The notes under the pieces: model-generated
What the model was told of the DNA's origin: nothing
The model's input: the letters and a program-made list of their open reading frames with translations, nothing else
Databases searched by the model: none
Made by a program: the position numbers and the translations under genes
NCBI GenBank assembly: GCA_003255025.1
Contig: QANY01007249.1
Coordinates: 62,001 to 126,000 of the forward strand
Reading direction: 5' to 3'
Length of the DNA: 64,000 nt
Origin: Datisca glomerata
Lineage: Eukaryota > Streptophyta > Magnoliopsida > Cucurbitales > Datiscaceae
Shown: positions 21,412 to 33,202 of the stretch, piece by piece
Layout of the letters: every line of letters starts with the position of its first letter
Numbering within the stretch: the stretch's first letter is position 1

Positions 21412-22086
21412 ACGGTTGTAAGTAAAACCGCATAAACTGGCAAAACGGATCGAATCGGAACGGTTCGGTCTGTTTTGGCGTTTTATGCAGTTCAGTTCAT
21501 TTTTTATTTAGCAAGAAACGTATGATTTGGTTCGGTATGTGATTTTTTTAAGAAAACCAAACCTAATTGAACCTCATTTATAAAAAAATATGGTTGGTTT
21601 TATATTGTATTTATATTTTTCAAACTGAAGCTTTTTTCTACTAATTTGCTAGGGATTCGGCTTATATTGAAAACTGAGTTTCTTTTCTAATATTTTATAA
21701 TCTGTTAAGGATTTGCTAGAGATTTGGTTGATGTTGAAAAATGATTATTTCCCTATTTTTTTATTCTATTAGGGATTTGATTTTCATTGATATTAAAAGT
21801 TGAATTTTTTAATCCGTTATGATGTTTGTAAGGGTTTATTCAAGATTTAAACTTTTGTTCTAGGTAGTTGTTTTTTTTTTACATTATACATATTTCATGA
21901 TCAAATTTTTAATCTATTATGCGTATTTCACGATCTGGTTTGGTTAGGTTCGATTTTTAAATTCTTTTCACGGTTCAATTTGGTTAGGTTTGGGAGTCTT
22001 TTTAGTTCTGTTCGGTTTCTTTTTGAAAAAACCATATGTTCGTCAAAAATCTCTAAATCGAACCAAACCAAACTGATTACACCCTA
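21412..22086. mobile_element. 675-bp nonautonomous DNA element with 9-bp TSD
   Basis: The 9-bp word ATCACTAGT occurs at 21403-21411 and again at 22087-22095, flanking a 675-bp AT-rich unit. Its ends are roughly inverted (ACGGTTGTAA at left, AGGGTGTAAT as the reverse complement at right). The inside contains many GGTTCGGTT / AACCGAACC words. A 9-bp duplication points to a Mutator-type transposase acting in trans. No coding frame is present. Confidence 0.7.
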
Positions 22087-22095
22087 ATCACTAGT

Positions 22096-22746
22096 GACAC
22101 TTAAAAGCTTAGATGACTGCAACCACATAAATGAGTTATCATATGGGATGTTCTTCACTTTCAAGAAGTGTTTATGTACTTCTTTAAGAATGTAAGAGAT
22201 CATTATTAAGTCATTTACTCATCCAACCTAATGAGCATATAACTCATAGAGTCTCGCTTCTAGTAGATCAGTATAATTAAGTCACTAAATGTGAAATCAT
22301 AATTCTCTCAAAATTAATTGCACTCCTAAAATAACAACAATGATTTTTTGATTTTCTAAAATAATACTTTATCACAGATCAAAGTTTACTAGTCCTTTCA
22401 ATGTATTTGAAATGTACTATTACATTAATTAGGTTCTCTACCTAGTGATCACTTCAAGTCACTCTATATGATAGAGCTAATGCGTTACGATCTTCGAATG
22501 AAGTGTCTAACTTCATTAAAATGTGAAATGATATAATTTACAAGTAATGAAGAACTCTTTAGTTTATACCTTGTGTCTCTGAGCTCAACTCCATATTACA
22601 TAAACTAAGTACTTTATGTTTGTGAAGCTTCTCCTAAATATACATACATGTATTTAATGAATTAAAATATTTGTTTATCATTAGTTCATACATCAAACAA
22701 TGTCATCACATAAATAATTTAGTGCTTTTAAAACATAGTTCTAACA
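22096..22746 (-). repeat. 3' LTR of Copia A
   Basis: Shares with 26690-27294 phrases such as CATCCAACCTAATGAGCAT, CATACATGTATTTAATGAA and GTTTATACCTTGTG in the same order. The outer end may extend left of the 675-bp element, which seems to have inserted near or in this LTR. Confidence 0.7.
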
Positions 22747-22945
22747 ATCTCCCACTAGTACTAAAGCACATCTGATATAACTCTAATTCTCATCCTCTCA
22801 ACACATGACTCAAAAACACTTTTTGTTAATGTCTTTGTAGAGGAATCTACTAGATTTTCAGTCAATGCAATCTAGAAATCACTTTGTTACCTTAGTATAT
22901 AATATCTCGAATTAGATGATACTTTCTCTCTATGCGTATGTTGCT

Positions 22946-25080
22946 TCAATGATTCTGAGGTTCTTTGGGTTGTGCAATCGCTCTGTTATAATCACAATAG
23001 AGTGTGATCACGAGTCCGCAACAGAATTTTTTATTTGCACTCCTCCAACTTATTTCTCTTCCAACCAGAGTAAACATGTAACCTGATGTCAACTTTCTAT
23101 CAAAACGGAAATCTAAATTCATATACCCTATGGGTATGAGATCATAATCTCTCATTCTCCTAAGATACTTGAGTATATGCATAATTATCGCCTATTATTC
23201 TCGTCCTAGATTTGATTGATATCTGTTGACCATGCCAATTGTGAAACAAATATATGGTCTAGTACACAAATAACATACACGAGACGTCCTATTACTGAAG
23301 CATAGGGAATTTTTTCATGTTATCTATCTCTTATGGTGTCCTAGGATACCATTCCTTGGATAGTTGAATTTCATGTCTGAAAAGGTAACAAACCTTTCTT
23401 CGAATCGTGCATTTTAACTTTTTAAGAACGTAATCTACATACATAGTTTGAGATAAACATATGTCATTTCTCCAAGCCCTTCATATAAAACTGCTTTGAT
23501 AACCAAATATTTACATTTGACATTAATCCTGCAATGGGAAGGAGTATGTCATTCATATAAAGAAACTAAGAGTGCAATCATGTTCCCTTTCTTTTTCTTG
23601 TACACACATGATTCATAAGGGTTTTGGTAAAAACTAAACTATTTAATTATTTTGCAGAACCTTGATGCTTGCTTGAGTCTATAAATAGACGTACACAATT
23701 TATAAACCATATTATCTTGACCTTTAGTGATAAAATCCACAGGTTGAGACACGAAGTTATTTTCTTCAAGATTGTCATTTAAGAAGACAGTCTTGACGTC
23801 CATTTGCCAATTCTTGAAATCGCTTTGAGCTGCAATGGATAGTAATATCCTTATCAACTTAAGCATCGAAACTGATGAAAAAGTTTCTTCATAATCTATA
23901 CCTTCTTTTTTGGTGTAACCTTTTGGAACAAGCCTGACTCTAAAGGTTTACACCTTCTCATTTATGCCTTGCTTCCAATGTGATTTATACATTCAAGTGT
24001 TTCTACAAGATCTCATACTTCCTTGGAGTGCATGGAATATATTTTGAATTTCGTCACTTTGTGCCAATGATTTGCATCTGCATCACTAACTACCTTATTA
24101 TAATTTTTACGATCTAAGTCACATTCTTTAGGAAAACTCTAGATGTTTCTCCCAGTAACATGTATACCTAAGGAAAATAAGATAACCTCCCACTAATACT
24201 AGGCATTGTTGTACTTGAAAGTACTTCATTCTCATTTCTTGTGTAACTGGAAAATCATTAATAATTAGGTCTTCACTAAGTCTGGTTGAGACTTTTGTTA
24301 ATAAGCTCCATAAGATATTTCTTCTATAACTATATATGTTGTTTCCCGATTTAAAATTTTATATATACTTCCTTATCCTCAATATTATAAAATAATAACC
24401 TCTTGTTTATTTTGCATACCCAACCAAATGAACAAGCATATCTTTGATCTAGAATCTAACTTAGCAGCTTTCTCTCTTAGCACATTTGTGGGACATCCCC
24501 ATCTATTTATGTAGTGTAAACTAGATTTAAGACCATTCCATAATTATAATGGTGTCCAAGGTATTTTCTTAAGTGATACTAGATTCCATAGATAAGTTTT
24601 GTTTCTAAGGAGTATCCCAAAAAAGAAACAAGTAAACTTGAATAACTCGTCATACATCTCCTAATGTTTAAGAGTGTTGTACTTTTCTTTTCTACTACAC
24701 CATTTTCCAAGAGTGTCCCAGGTGTAGTAAGCTGGGATTTAATCCCGTTATCGACTAAGTTGTCATTGAATATCCAAAGAGGCGTTCACCTTCTCAAGCG
24801 GATTGAGCATTAATTAGTCTTTCTAATGCCTTTCAACTTCTGCTAGAAACTCTTTGAATTTGTCAAATGTTTTGGATTTTCAATGCATTAAATAAATACA
24901 GACATATCTTGAATAATCGATAGTAAAAGTGCAAAGTATTCATAACCCTTTCTTGCTTGGACTCTCACTGGCCCACACAAGTCAATATGAAATAACTCTA
25001 ACGATTTTGTGGCTCTTGGTCATTTTCCAAGTCTCACAACAATATTTCTCTCAAGTCTCAACAATTTCTAGTGAGCGTCA
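22946..25080 (-). pseudogene. Copia A pol remnants (RNase H, RT, integrase)
   Basis: Read leftwards from 25,080: integrase-like text around 24,710 (GTLGNGVVERKGTTLL), reverse-transcriptase start at 23,866-23,639 (LLSIAAQSDFKNWQMDVKTV, then YKLCTSIYRLKQASR), and RNase H scraps at 23,182-22,946 (LDFRFDRKLTSGYMF). The order is integrase, RT, RNase H, as in Copia. Stops and frameshifts occur every few dozen codons and the YVDD box is not readable. No product is expected. Confidence 0.65.
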
Positions 25081-25099
25081 ACACATGACAAATTAATGA

Positions 25100-26689
25100 G
25101 AATTTATGACAAATGAAGGATGAAGAAGACACTATAATGAAAATTAATCTTCACAAAATGAAACTCTTGTGAAATTGATGGCCATGTGTGTGACACATGG
25201 CCAACACCTATTTAGCCAATAGGTAATGGCTCGCGGGTCATGGGTCGTTCTGTAATTCAACTAAACTGTATCTTCATGGCCCATTTGTAATATATTAAAG
25301 GTTCAAATAGGGAATAAGCCACTATAGGAAAATAAAAGGAAAAAATGGCCCAAAAAGTTATAATTTACAGAAATAGCCAAAATTTATAATGGTTCATCCT
25401 TAAAACCTAAAAAATATAGTAAAAATACAAAACTTCCCTAACTAATAAGGGATCCTCACGCACAATGTTACGTAATTTATAGATATATACCCTATGGTAT
25501 ATAATAATATACTATGCTATACATTTTTTTTGGAATATATGTAATAAAGTATATAAACATGAACAAATGATAAGGGATTACATACTGTATTATACAATAT
25601 TGTATATCTTTTGTTATACCATATATAGACATATACATTATAGTATATATATACATACTATGTTATGCAGTTTTCAGTCTACAATTTTGTAGTATATATA
25701 CATAATTTTGTTTATATTTATCGTAATATATTTTAATATACTAGCATATCATAATATATATGTAGTATATTTTTACATACCATCAATATATCATAGTATA
25801 TATAGAGTATATTTTTCTATCCTATTAGTAGATGGTATATATAGTATAGTTTTATATACAATCCAGTAAATGTTTTCATACTATTACAGTGAAAAAAGTC
25901 GTGACCAAATCTGATCATAGTGAAGGAAGCACTGGCCAGATCAGGTGGTTAGGGAGACTGGCAGCCATGGCCGGCGTGGAAGATGAAATCCTGAAATTGC
26001 CACCGGAGACATGGAAGACAAGAAGCTTAGGGCAGAGGTTCAATACCTGCAAATGTTACATTAAAAATATTAAACCTAAAGATACATTAGTCATAATAAG
26101 GGCAAAAAAGTAAATGACTGTATAAAATTATAACTAACTAAAAAATGAAAGAAAGATTCGGTCATAATTGAAAAACTATAAAAGAATGGACTTATACAAA
26201 AGTAAATTTAAACTTGATTAAATTCCTAATTTTCTCTATGTTAAATCTATAACTCAATTAACCAATGGACTTATGTACTTTCATGATCTCTAACTAGCCC
26301 GATGTCCATAATACACTTGTAAACATATTTACCAACACTAGAAGAATGATCCATTGGACGAAAGTATTATTGGCTCTATTAACCAATAAAACCTATCAAT
26401 TAACATTTTCATCAGATTTATTAATTATTAATTATAATTAACACCACTATAAATTTATTTGTACATTCCAAGAATATTTTATATTACTCTAAATAGTTTT
26501 ATTTGACCTATTATTCATTATGCAATCTCCACCATATGAAACATAATGTATAATTAGGTAAAGTACTATTAACACATATTATATATATCTTAATTTCCTC
26601 ATGTTCTACATTTGTACCACTGGCCGTCTTTAGTGATTCTCATACTTAATAGCTCAAGTAAAATCACTAAATATCTAGTTCAACACTAA
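25100..26689. other. AT-rich internal or inserted DNA in Copia A, no gene
   Basis: Contains a run of ATATACTATA-like words at 25,480-25,880, then a less AT-rich patch with a 74-codon frame (25889-26113) of no known domain. I found no primer-binding site beside the right LTR. Part of this may be a later insertion. Confidence 0.4.
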
Positions 26690-27294
26690 ACACTTAGATT
26701 ACTGTAACCGTATAAATGAGTTATCATGAGATGTTCATCACTTTCAAGAAGTGTCCAGGGATTTCTTTAAGAATTTATGAAATCATCCAACCTAATGAGC
26801 ATATAACTGATAGAGTTTCATTCCTAGTAGATCAAAATAATTAAGTCACTAAATATGAAATCATGATTCTCTCAGAATTAAGAGCACACATAAATAACAG
26901 TAGTATAGTGAATTTTTAAGCTTCATAAATAGTATTTTAGCACAAATAAAGGTTCACTACTTCTTTTAAATGCATTCCAAATGCAGTACGATGTTTTAGG
27001 TTCTTTACCTAGTGACAAATGTAAGTCACTCTAGATAATAGCGTTAATGCATTACAGTCTTTAAATGAAGCGTTCAACTTTGTTAAACTGTGAAATAATG
27101 TAATTTATAAATCATAAAGAACTCATTTAGTTTATACCTTGTGCCTATGAGCTCAAACTTCATACACATAAAATAAGTACTTCCTAAGTAAGCATACATG
27201 TATTTAATGAATACAATTTTATTTATCACCGGTTCATACATGAAAGGATGTCATTGCATAAATAATTTACTGCTTTTAGGATACAATTCCAACC
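26690..27294 (-). repeat. 5' LTR of Copia A
   Basis: The partner of 22096-22746. The inner/outer end at 27294 reads ATTCCAACC where the other copy has GTTCTAACA. The left limit is uncertain because homology fades. Confidence 0.65.
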
Positions 27295-27319
27295 AAAAAA
27301 ACCATCCAGACTCGCCCTT

Positions 27320-28330
27320 GGGTGGTAATGGGGGACTTCGTTGTCATAAGAAAGTCTAGTGAGAAGCAAAAAGGGTTGGCTACATGTGACGAGGGAATGC
27401 TCCGCTTTAAAAGTTGTTCAAATAGTTAGGAAATTGATGATTTGAAATACAGTCAACCAACTTACTTGGTGGAATAAACAAGTTTGGGATCAAAGCATCA
27501 TGTCTTAATTTTGATGGGATACTAGTGAATGAACACCGATATGACAGTTTCTGCCAAGCTGCAACTTTTTTTACCAAGTCTAAGAATTTGTGATCAGTTG
27601 CCCAGTTTTTCGGAGAAATTCTTCAATTGTCAGATTCTAGTGGCAATCGTCTTGAAGATCCTGTTAGCGTAAAAAACCATGTAGTTCAGTTGGATCAGCA
27701 ACTGCTGGGTACTCATACAACTTCACCAGACCTTAACTGGAATATCATGAGAAAATTCTTTCCCCATTACATATATTCTAGCCATAAGCTAGATATCTGT
27801 CATGATGTCATAACAATAGAAGTCAGACAGACCATGTTCTCTTTCAATGACCATAAAGCGCCTAAGCCTGATGGTTTCTCAACTATCTTTTTCAAAAGGA
27901 CTTGGCACATTGTAGGGTTAGATGTAATTGTACTTGAATACTTCCAATAGGAAGAAATGCTTAAGCAGCTGAATGCCACTATTATTTCCTTGATTCCCAA
28001 GGATCATAACCCTACCAGAATCATTGAGTAAAGCCAAATAGCTTGATACAATCTGTTTTACAAGTGTATTACCAAAATGCTTGTAGACAGACTGAAAACA
28101 TCCCTTACAAGCTTAAACCATCCTACATTTTTATAAGGAAAAATATAGCATATAACATTTTCTTAACCCATGAATGGATGAGGAACTATCACATGAGCAT
28201 ATCCTCATTAGGCGTGCTCTCAAAGTGAACCTGTTAAAAGCATAAGACATCATTAGCAAAGTGCTCAATGCCATTCGTCTACCTGAAAAGTTCATCAACT
28301 GGGTAACGAAATACAACACTACACGCACCT
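27320..28330 (+). pseudogene. LINE endonuclease end and reverse-transcriptase remnants
   Basis: The open parts include a 107-codon frame (27627-27950) with FSFNDHKAPKPDGFSTIFFK, the A-P-x-PDG-x-xxxFFK block typical of the start of plant LINE reverse transcriptases. Later text reads RRALKVNLLKA, then NAIRLPEKFINWV. Stops and frameshifts separate all blocks, and the catalytic YADD box is not found before the Copia insertion. Confidence 0.7.
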
Positions 28331-28585
28331 ACTCACTCAAGCTTAATGGAAAATTTCATGGAGTAAAATGTTAGGGGATTCTATCTCTCCTACATGCTTG
28401 TCCTACTTATGGAAGCACTAACAGGATTTATGTAATATGCATCAACACTCTAAGGTATTCAACATCATTGGAGATGTAAAAAGAATAAGATTGTAAATCT
28501 ACTTTGTCGATGACAATTTTATCTTCATTAAGGGGGACCTCGGTTCCATTCAGACTCCCAAGGCATATTTGCACTTGTTCCAAAC

Positions 28586-28905
28586 TGTAGAAATGATGAA
28601 CCTGTTGGTTCTGATCTTTGGAAAGTGATGAGCTTCAGAGATGATGAACCTTTCTGGTTCTGATCTGTTATTGAAGGAAAAATTATGTTTTTGTTTACAA
28701 TGGGGGATGATGTATATATACAAATGATTCTAACGGTTGCCTATGATCTCCTATGAATCCAACGGATGCCTACTTGTAGCCTGAAATCGTTTTTTACCAG
28801 AAATGGTTAGACACCCACTGTGTTTGGGAAAGTCTCTGTTCTTCTTCCCTCTTTTGCCTATGATGAAGATTTTCTTCTGAGGCTGCAGCTTTTCCTTCTT
28901 CAACA
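28586..28905 (-). repeat. 3' LTR of Copia B (320 bp)
   Basis: On the minus strand it begins TGTTGAAGAAGG and ends CATTTCTACA, with TG...CA ends. It includes the last 37 codons and stop of the gag-pol frame. Confidence 0.95.
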
Positions 28906-31900
28906 CTCCCCCTCAAGTTGGGTTCGTATAGGTTGATCGAACCTAACTTGTCAAGTATTCTTTGGAGGTTATTTTTGTCAAGGGCTTTGGTGAAGATGTC
29001 GGCTAGCTGGTCTTCACTACGTACAAAGGGAATGGTGATTTCTCCAGACTGTACTTTCTCTCTTATGAAATGACAGTCCACTTCAATATGTTTGGTTCTC
29101 TCATGAAAAACGGGGTTCATTGCAATATGACGTGCTGCTTGGTTGTCACAGTGCATCTCTATCGGTTTTCTTATCTCAACCTTCATGTCTTGAAGGAGAT
29201 GTCTAATCCATGTGAGTTCGCTAGCAGTGGAGGCCATGGCTCTGTATTCTGCCTCCGCACTTGACCTTGCTACAACAGTTTGTTTCTTGCTCTTCCAGGT
29301 CACTAGGTTCCCACCTACAAAGACACAAAAGCCAGTTGTAGATTTTCTGTCGTAACTACCTGCCCAGTCAGCGTCAGTGTATCCAGCAACGGAGTTTGTC
29401 CCGGTTTTCTTCATCCATATCCCTTGGCCGGGAGTTCCTTTAAGGTATCTGAGTATCCTTTCTGCGGCTGCCTGATGATTTGTGCAGGGTGCATGCATGA
29501 ATTGACTGATAACGCTAACTGCAAAAGTGATATCTGGTCTTGTGACCGTTAGGTAAATAAGTTTTCCTACTAATCTCTGATATTGGCCTATATCAGTTAT
29601 TGGTTTGCTATCATTCAGTCTTATTTTTATGTTGGTTTCCATTGGTGTGCTAGCAGGTTTTGCCCCTATCATGCCTGTTTCTTTTAACAAGTCTAAGATA
29701 TATTTTCTTTGAGATAGAAACAATCCCTTCTTCGAGTGAGCTATTTCTATCCCTAGGAAGTACTTTAGTTTTCCTAGATCTTTAATATCGAACTCTCCCT
29801 TTAGAAATTTTTGAACACTCCATATTTCATTGTGGTTATTTCCGGTGATGATAATGTCATCTACGTAGACTAAAACGATGGTAGTGGAGTTGTTCGTGTG
29901 TTTGACAAACATAGATGAGTCCGCCGTGCTTTTGACGAAGTTAATCTTTAAAAGAGATAGGCTTAATCTTCCATACCATGCCCTTGGTGACTGTTTCAGG
30001 CCGTAGATAGCCTTCTTTAATCTACATACCAGAGATGGGTGTGTTGCTTTCTCGTGTCCTGGAGGTAGGGACATATATACTTCTTCTTCCAGATTTCCTT
30101 GGAGAAATGCGTTTTTTACATCCATTTGATATAGTTCCCAGTTGAGGTTTGTGGCAACGGATAGTAGCACTCGGATTGTGTTCATTTTTGCTACTGGAGC
30201 GAACGTCTCCTGGTAATCTACTCCATATGTCTGAGTAAAGCCTTTGGCAACTAGTCGGGCTTTGTATCTCTCGATAGTGCCGTTGCTGTTGTATTTGATC
30301 TTGTAGACCCATTTACATCCTACGGGTTTCTTCCCGCTGGGTATTGGGATTATGTCCCAAGTCTCATTCTTTTCCAAGGCTAGGAGTTCTTCATTCATCG
30401 CCTTTCTCCATTTAGGGTCGAGTTGGGCTTCTTGATAGGTTTTTGGCTCATCTGTTTCATCAATTTTTCCCAAGTATTCCCTGTGGATGTTAGAGATTTT
30501 ATCATAAGATAGGAAATTTTGGATAGGGTATAAAACCTGATGGGACACGTAGTCTTTTAACCTTGCTGGGGGATGAGTTTGCCTTGTTGATCTTCTTATG
30601 ATTACTGCTTCATCAGTGAAAATTGCCTCATCAGTTGCTCCTCCTGAGGTAGTTGTCTCAGGCGTGGTTGATGTGTTATCCTGTTCCTGTCTTATGAGAT
30701 CAGAGAAAATAATACTGTTAGGTAGCGGAAGTGTTTTGTGGTGGTTATGGTTGTCGGAGTCCTTTGGGTAATAGGATTCTAGTTCTAAGAATTGTACATC
30801 GCGTGAGATGTAGAGTTTATGGTTTATTGGGTCGTAGCATTTATACCCCTTTTTTTCAGCGGAATACCCCAAAAATAGGGTTTTGACTGCGGTTTTGTCC
30901 AATTTATCAATTTTTGGAATGTGTACGTAGCATGTACATCCAAATACTCGTATGCGATCAAGATTAATTTTCCTACCCTTGAGAATTTCTAGAGGGCTTT
31001 TCAGATGCAATTTTACACTGGGTAATCGATTGATAAGGTATGTTTCTGTAAGTATTGCGTCTGACCAGTACCGTTTGGGTACGTTATTTTGGAGGAGGAG
31101 AGCCCTAGTCATTTCAAGAAGGTGTCGGTTTTTGCGTTCTGAGACACCATTTTGTTGTGGGGTGTGGATACATGTGGTTTGATGTCGTATACCGTTTTGT
31201 TTAAAGAACTCAAAGAAGGTGTTGTTAGTATATTCGGTTCCATTGTCAGACCTAAATATTTTTATGATTGTTTCAAATTGAGTTTCGACTAACTTGTTGA
31301 ATTCTTGAAAACGACTGAAGACTTCACTTTTTGATTTTAAAAGATATAACCAGGTGGTGCGAGAGAAATCATCAATAAAGGTAACAAAATATTTGAATTT
31401 ATTATACGAGTCAACTGGGGCAGGCCCCCAAACATCAGAATGGATTAATTCGAAACATCGTTTTGTCGTACTACTAGATAGTGGAAAAGGTAACCTGGTT
31501 TGTTTCGAGAGTTTGCAGACTGAGCAACTGCTAGAGTCTGAATTACAACCAAGTAATTTGTTTAGGATTTTGTCAGAGGGATGGCCGAATCTCCAATGAA
31601 GTAATTTGTCCTTTTGAACTGTACTGGAGGTGGTCAGACATGTTTTGTCGGTATCTTCTAAGTAGTACAGACCGTTTCTAAATTTCCCTTCACCAATCTT
31701 CCTCCCGGTGACCCGATCCTGAAAAATTACTTTGTCAGGTGAAAATGTAACATTGCAGTTTAGGTCTTTGGTTATTTTACTGACGGATAGGAGATTGGAG
31801 TTAAAATTGGGGAGACAAAGTACGTTGTTAATAGTTTTTGTGAAGAGTGTGGTTGACCCTGTGCCAAAAATTGGAACTTTATTTCCATTGGCTACCGTCA

Positions 31901-33167
31901 CGTGTTGTGGTTTTTCTAATTTAGTGAGACTGTGTAGATTTTTTGTGTTATAAGTCATGTGGTCAGAGGCACCAGAGTCTATTATCCAGTGTTCTAAGTT
32001 GTGACAAAAGTTTGCAGATTTAGAAAAATAATTGACAGTATTGCAAATAGATGAACCTGGGGTATCGCGTAAAAATTCTTCGAATTGTTTGAGTAGTGTA
32101 GCCATCTGTGCGTTGTTGTCTGGGGACGGGTCTGTTCTAATAGATTCGGATCGGTCTATTTCTTCCATATGGTCGGGTCGGTACCCACTACCCGAACCGG
32201 GTCCATGTATTTTGTTTGCCCTGCGGTCTGGGTCGGGTCCTGACCCGTGACCCGCGCCAATAAAACCGTCAGTATAAAAGGGTGATCGTTTTGCGGAGCC
32301 TCCTCGCTCGTCACTCTTCGCGCAGCTCCCTCGCTCGTTCTGGAACTTTCTCTTGTTCTGCCGGAGATGAGGGTGCAGATTCCAGCACCGATCATGGGTG
32401 TGTCCTTCCTTTCGGCAGTGGCTGCATCTCACCTGCTCGCCTGGTTGTCCGCGGTGTCTTCCCCCTTCCTTAGGGTTAGGGTTTCGGAGGAAGCCGCGGG
32501 TCGCCATGGCTAGTGCTTCCCCCTTTTCATCTCTGGTACTCATGACCCGTCGGCTGGTTTCTTCTCTTTGAACTATGGCTGAGACGGTGGAAAAAGTTGG
32601 CTTTTCTGTCGACATCAAGATCTGAGCTCGGAATGCTTCGTAGCTTGAGTCGAGAGCCGTCAAGAAGTGGTAAACCATATCTTGCTCATCCCGTTCTTGG
32701 AGTTCCTTTAGGTCAGTGGTCATCGGTCTCAAGGTTTCAAGTTCTTTGAACTTAGATTTTAAAAACCCGGTTTGCTCCGGTACTGATCTGTCCCCCTGTT
32801 TTGCTTGGGAGATCTCTCGTTTAAGTTCAAAGACTTGTGCAAAATTGTTTTGTTCATAATAGTTGCTCCGGATTTCTTCCCAGAGTTCGTGTCCTGTTTC
32901 ACAAAAACAAAAAATTTCACTCAGTTTTGGATCTATTGAATTTGTTATCCAGGTCATTACCTGGCTGTCCATGATGTCCCATTCTTCTGAGTTTCGGTCC
33001 GGTCTTGGCTTACTGCCATCCACGAAGCCCAGTCTGCCTCTTCCTTTCAGGCTCACCCGAGCCGCCCTGGCCCACGGTATATAGTTGTGGCCAGTGAGCA
33101 GGATGGAGGTTAGTCTGGGGTTGGTGTCATGGTGGTGAAGCTGGCCGGAGGTTGATGGTTCTGCCAT
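28794..33167 (-). CDS. Copia gag-pol polyprotein, 1,457 aa, intact
   Basis: Encodes the self-processing polyprotein that builds the retrotransposon particle, copies its RNA and integrates the cDNA. In order: gag (about 1-240); zinc knuckle CX2CX4HX4C at C248, C251, H256, C261; aspartic protease motif DSGA at 397-400; integrase HHCC finger (H524, H529 region, C548, C551) and core D578, D641, E677 with the expected D-35-E spacing; reverse transcriptase with IYGLKQSPRAW and the YVDD box at 1101-1104; RNase H with D1265/D1267, E1305/E1307 and D1341. The length is typical of plant Copia. The ATG at 33167 lies 36 bp inside the 5' LTR boundary, just after the primer-binding site. The frame runs through the polypurine tract and ends inside the 3' LTR, so the last ~37 residues are LTR-encoded. 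No stop, frameshift or lost catalytic residue is visible. Confidence 0.97.
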   Translation of the reverse strand: MAEPSTSGQLHHHDTNPRLTSILLTGHNYIPWARAARVSLKGRGRLGFVDGSKPRPDRNSEEWDIMDSQVMTWITNSIDPKLSEIFCFCETGHELWEEIRSNYYEQNNFAQVFELKREISQAKQGDRSVPEQTGFLKSKFKELETLRPMTTDLKELQERDEQDMVYHFLTALDSSYEAFRAQILMSTEKPTFSTVSAIVQREETSRRVMSTRDEKGEALAMATRGFLRNPNPKEGGRHRGQPGEQVRCSHCRKEGHTHDRCWNLHPHLRQNKRKFQNERGSCAKSDERGGSAKRSPFYTDGFIGAGHGSGPDPDRRANKIHGPGSGSGYRPDHMEEIDRSESIRTDPSPDNNAQMATLLKQFEEFLRDTPGSSICNTVNYFSKSANFCHNLEHWIIDSGASDHMTYNTKNLHSLTKLEKPQHVTVANGNKVPIFGTGSTTLFTKTINNVLCLPNFNSNLLSVSKITKDLNCNVTFSPDKVIFQDRVTGRKIGEGKFRNGLYYLEDTDKTCLTTSSTVQKDKLLHWRFGHPSDKILNKLLGCNSDSSSCSVCKLSKQTRLPFPLSSSTTKRCFELIHSDVWGPAPVDSYNKFKYFVTFIDDFSRTTWLYLLKSKSEVFSRFQEFNKLVETQFETIIKIFRSDNGTEYTNNTFFEFFKQNGIRHQTTCIHTPQQNGVSERKNRHLLEMTRALLLQNNVPKRYWSDAILTETYLINRLPSVKLHLKSPLEILKGRKINLDRIRVFGCTCYVHIPKIDKLDKTAVKTLFLGYSAEKKGYKCYDPINHKLYISRDVQFLELESYYPKDSDNHNHHKTLPLPNSIIFSDLIRQEQDNTSTTPETTTSGGATDEAIFTDEAVIIRRSTRQTHPPARLKDYVSHQVLYPIQNFLSYDKISNIHREYLGKIDETDEPKTYQEAQLDPKWRKAMNEELLALEKNETWDIIPIPSGKKPVGCKWVYKIKYNSNGTIERYKARLVAKGFTQTYGVDYQETFAPVAKMNTIRVLLSVATNLNWELYQMDVKNAFLQGNLEEEVYMSLPPGHEKATHPSLVCRLKKAIYGLKQSPRAWYGRLSLSLLKINFVKSTADSSMFVKHTNNSTTIVLVYVDDIIITGNNHNEIWSVQKFLKGEFDIKDLGKLKYFLGIEIAHSKKGLFLSQRKYILDLLKETGMIGAKPASTPMETNIKIRLNDSKPITDIGQYQRLVGKLIYLTVTRPDITFAVSVISQFMHAPCTNHQAAAERILRYLKGTPGQGIWMKKTGTNSVAGYTDADWAGSYDRKSTTGFCVFVGGNLVTWKSKKQTVVARSSAEAEYRAMASTASELTWIRHLLQDMKVEIRKPIEMHCDNQAARHIAMNPVFHERTKHIEVDCHFIREKVQSGEITIPFVRSEDQLADIFTKALDKNNLQRILDKLGSINLYEPNLRGSVEEGKAAASEENLHHRQKREEEQRLSQTQWVSNHFW
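28906..28922 (-). promoter_or_regulatory. Polypurine tract of Copia B
   Basis: The minus strand reads CCCAACTTGAGGGGGAG immediately before the 3' LTR. It is the plus-strand DNA primer for reverse transcription and is also translated as part of gag-pol. Confidence 0.9.
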
Positions 33168-33190
33168 TTGTGTTGGTTCTCAGAATCACT

Positions 33191-33202
33191 GCTCTGATAC
33201 CA
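33191..33202 (-). promoter_or_regulatory. Primer-binding site of Copia B
   Basis: The minus strand reads TGGTATCAGAGC directly after the 5' LTR, complementary to the 3' end of plant initiator-Met tRNA. Confidence 0.95.

Larger units (their letters stand above)
22096..27294 (-). mobile_element. Degenerate Copia LTR retrotransposon A
   Basis: Two direct repeats of about 0.6-0.65 kb (22096-22746 and 26690-27294), clearly related but with many substitutions and indels, enclose a decayed internal region in minus orientation. Next to the left LTR, ATCTCCCAC (22747-22755) reads GTGGGAGAT on the minus strand, a polypurine tract. The LTR ends TG/CA-like at that side (GTTCTAACA). The internal region holds RNase H, reverse-transcriptase and integrase scraps but no gag that I can read. 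Divergence between the LTRs shows this is an old insertion. Confidence 0.7.

Noticed and set aside
30952..33084. Plus-strand frames opposite the Copia B polyprotein
   Set aside because: Antisense shadows of an intact gag-pol frame; no independent evidence of coding.
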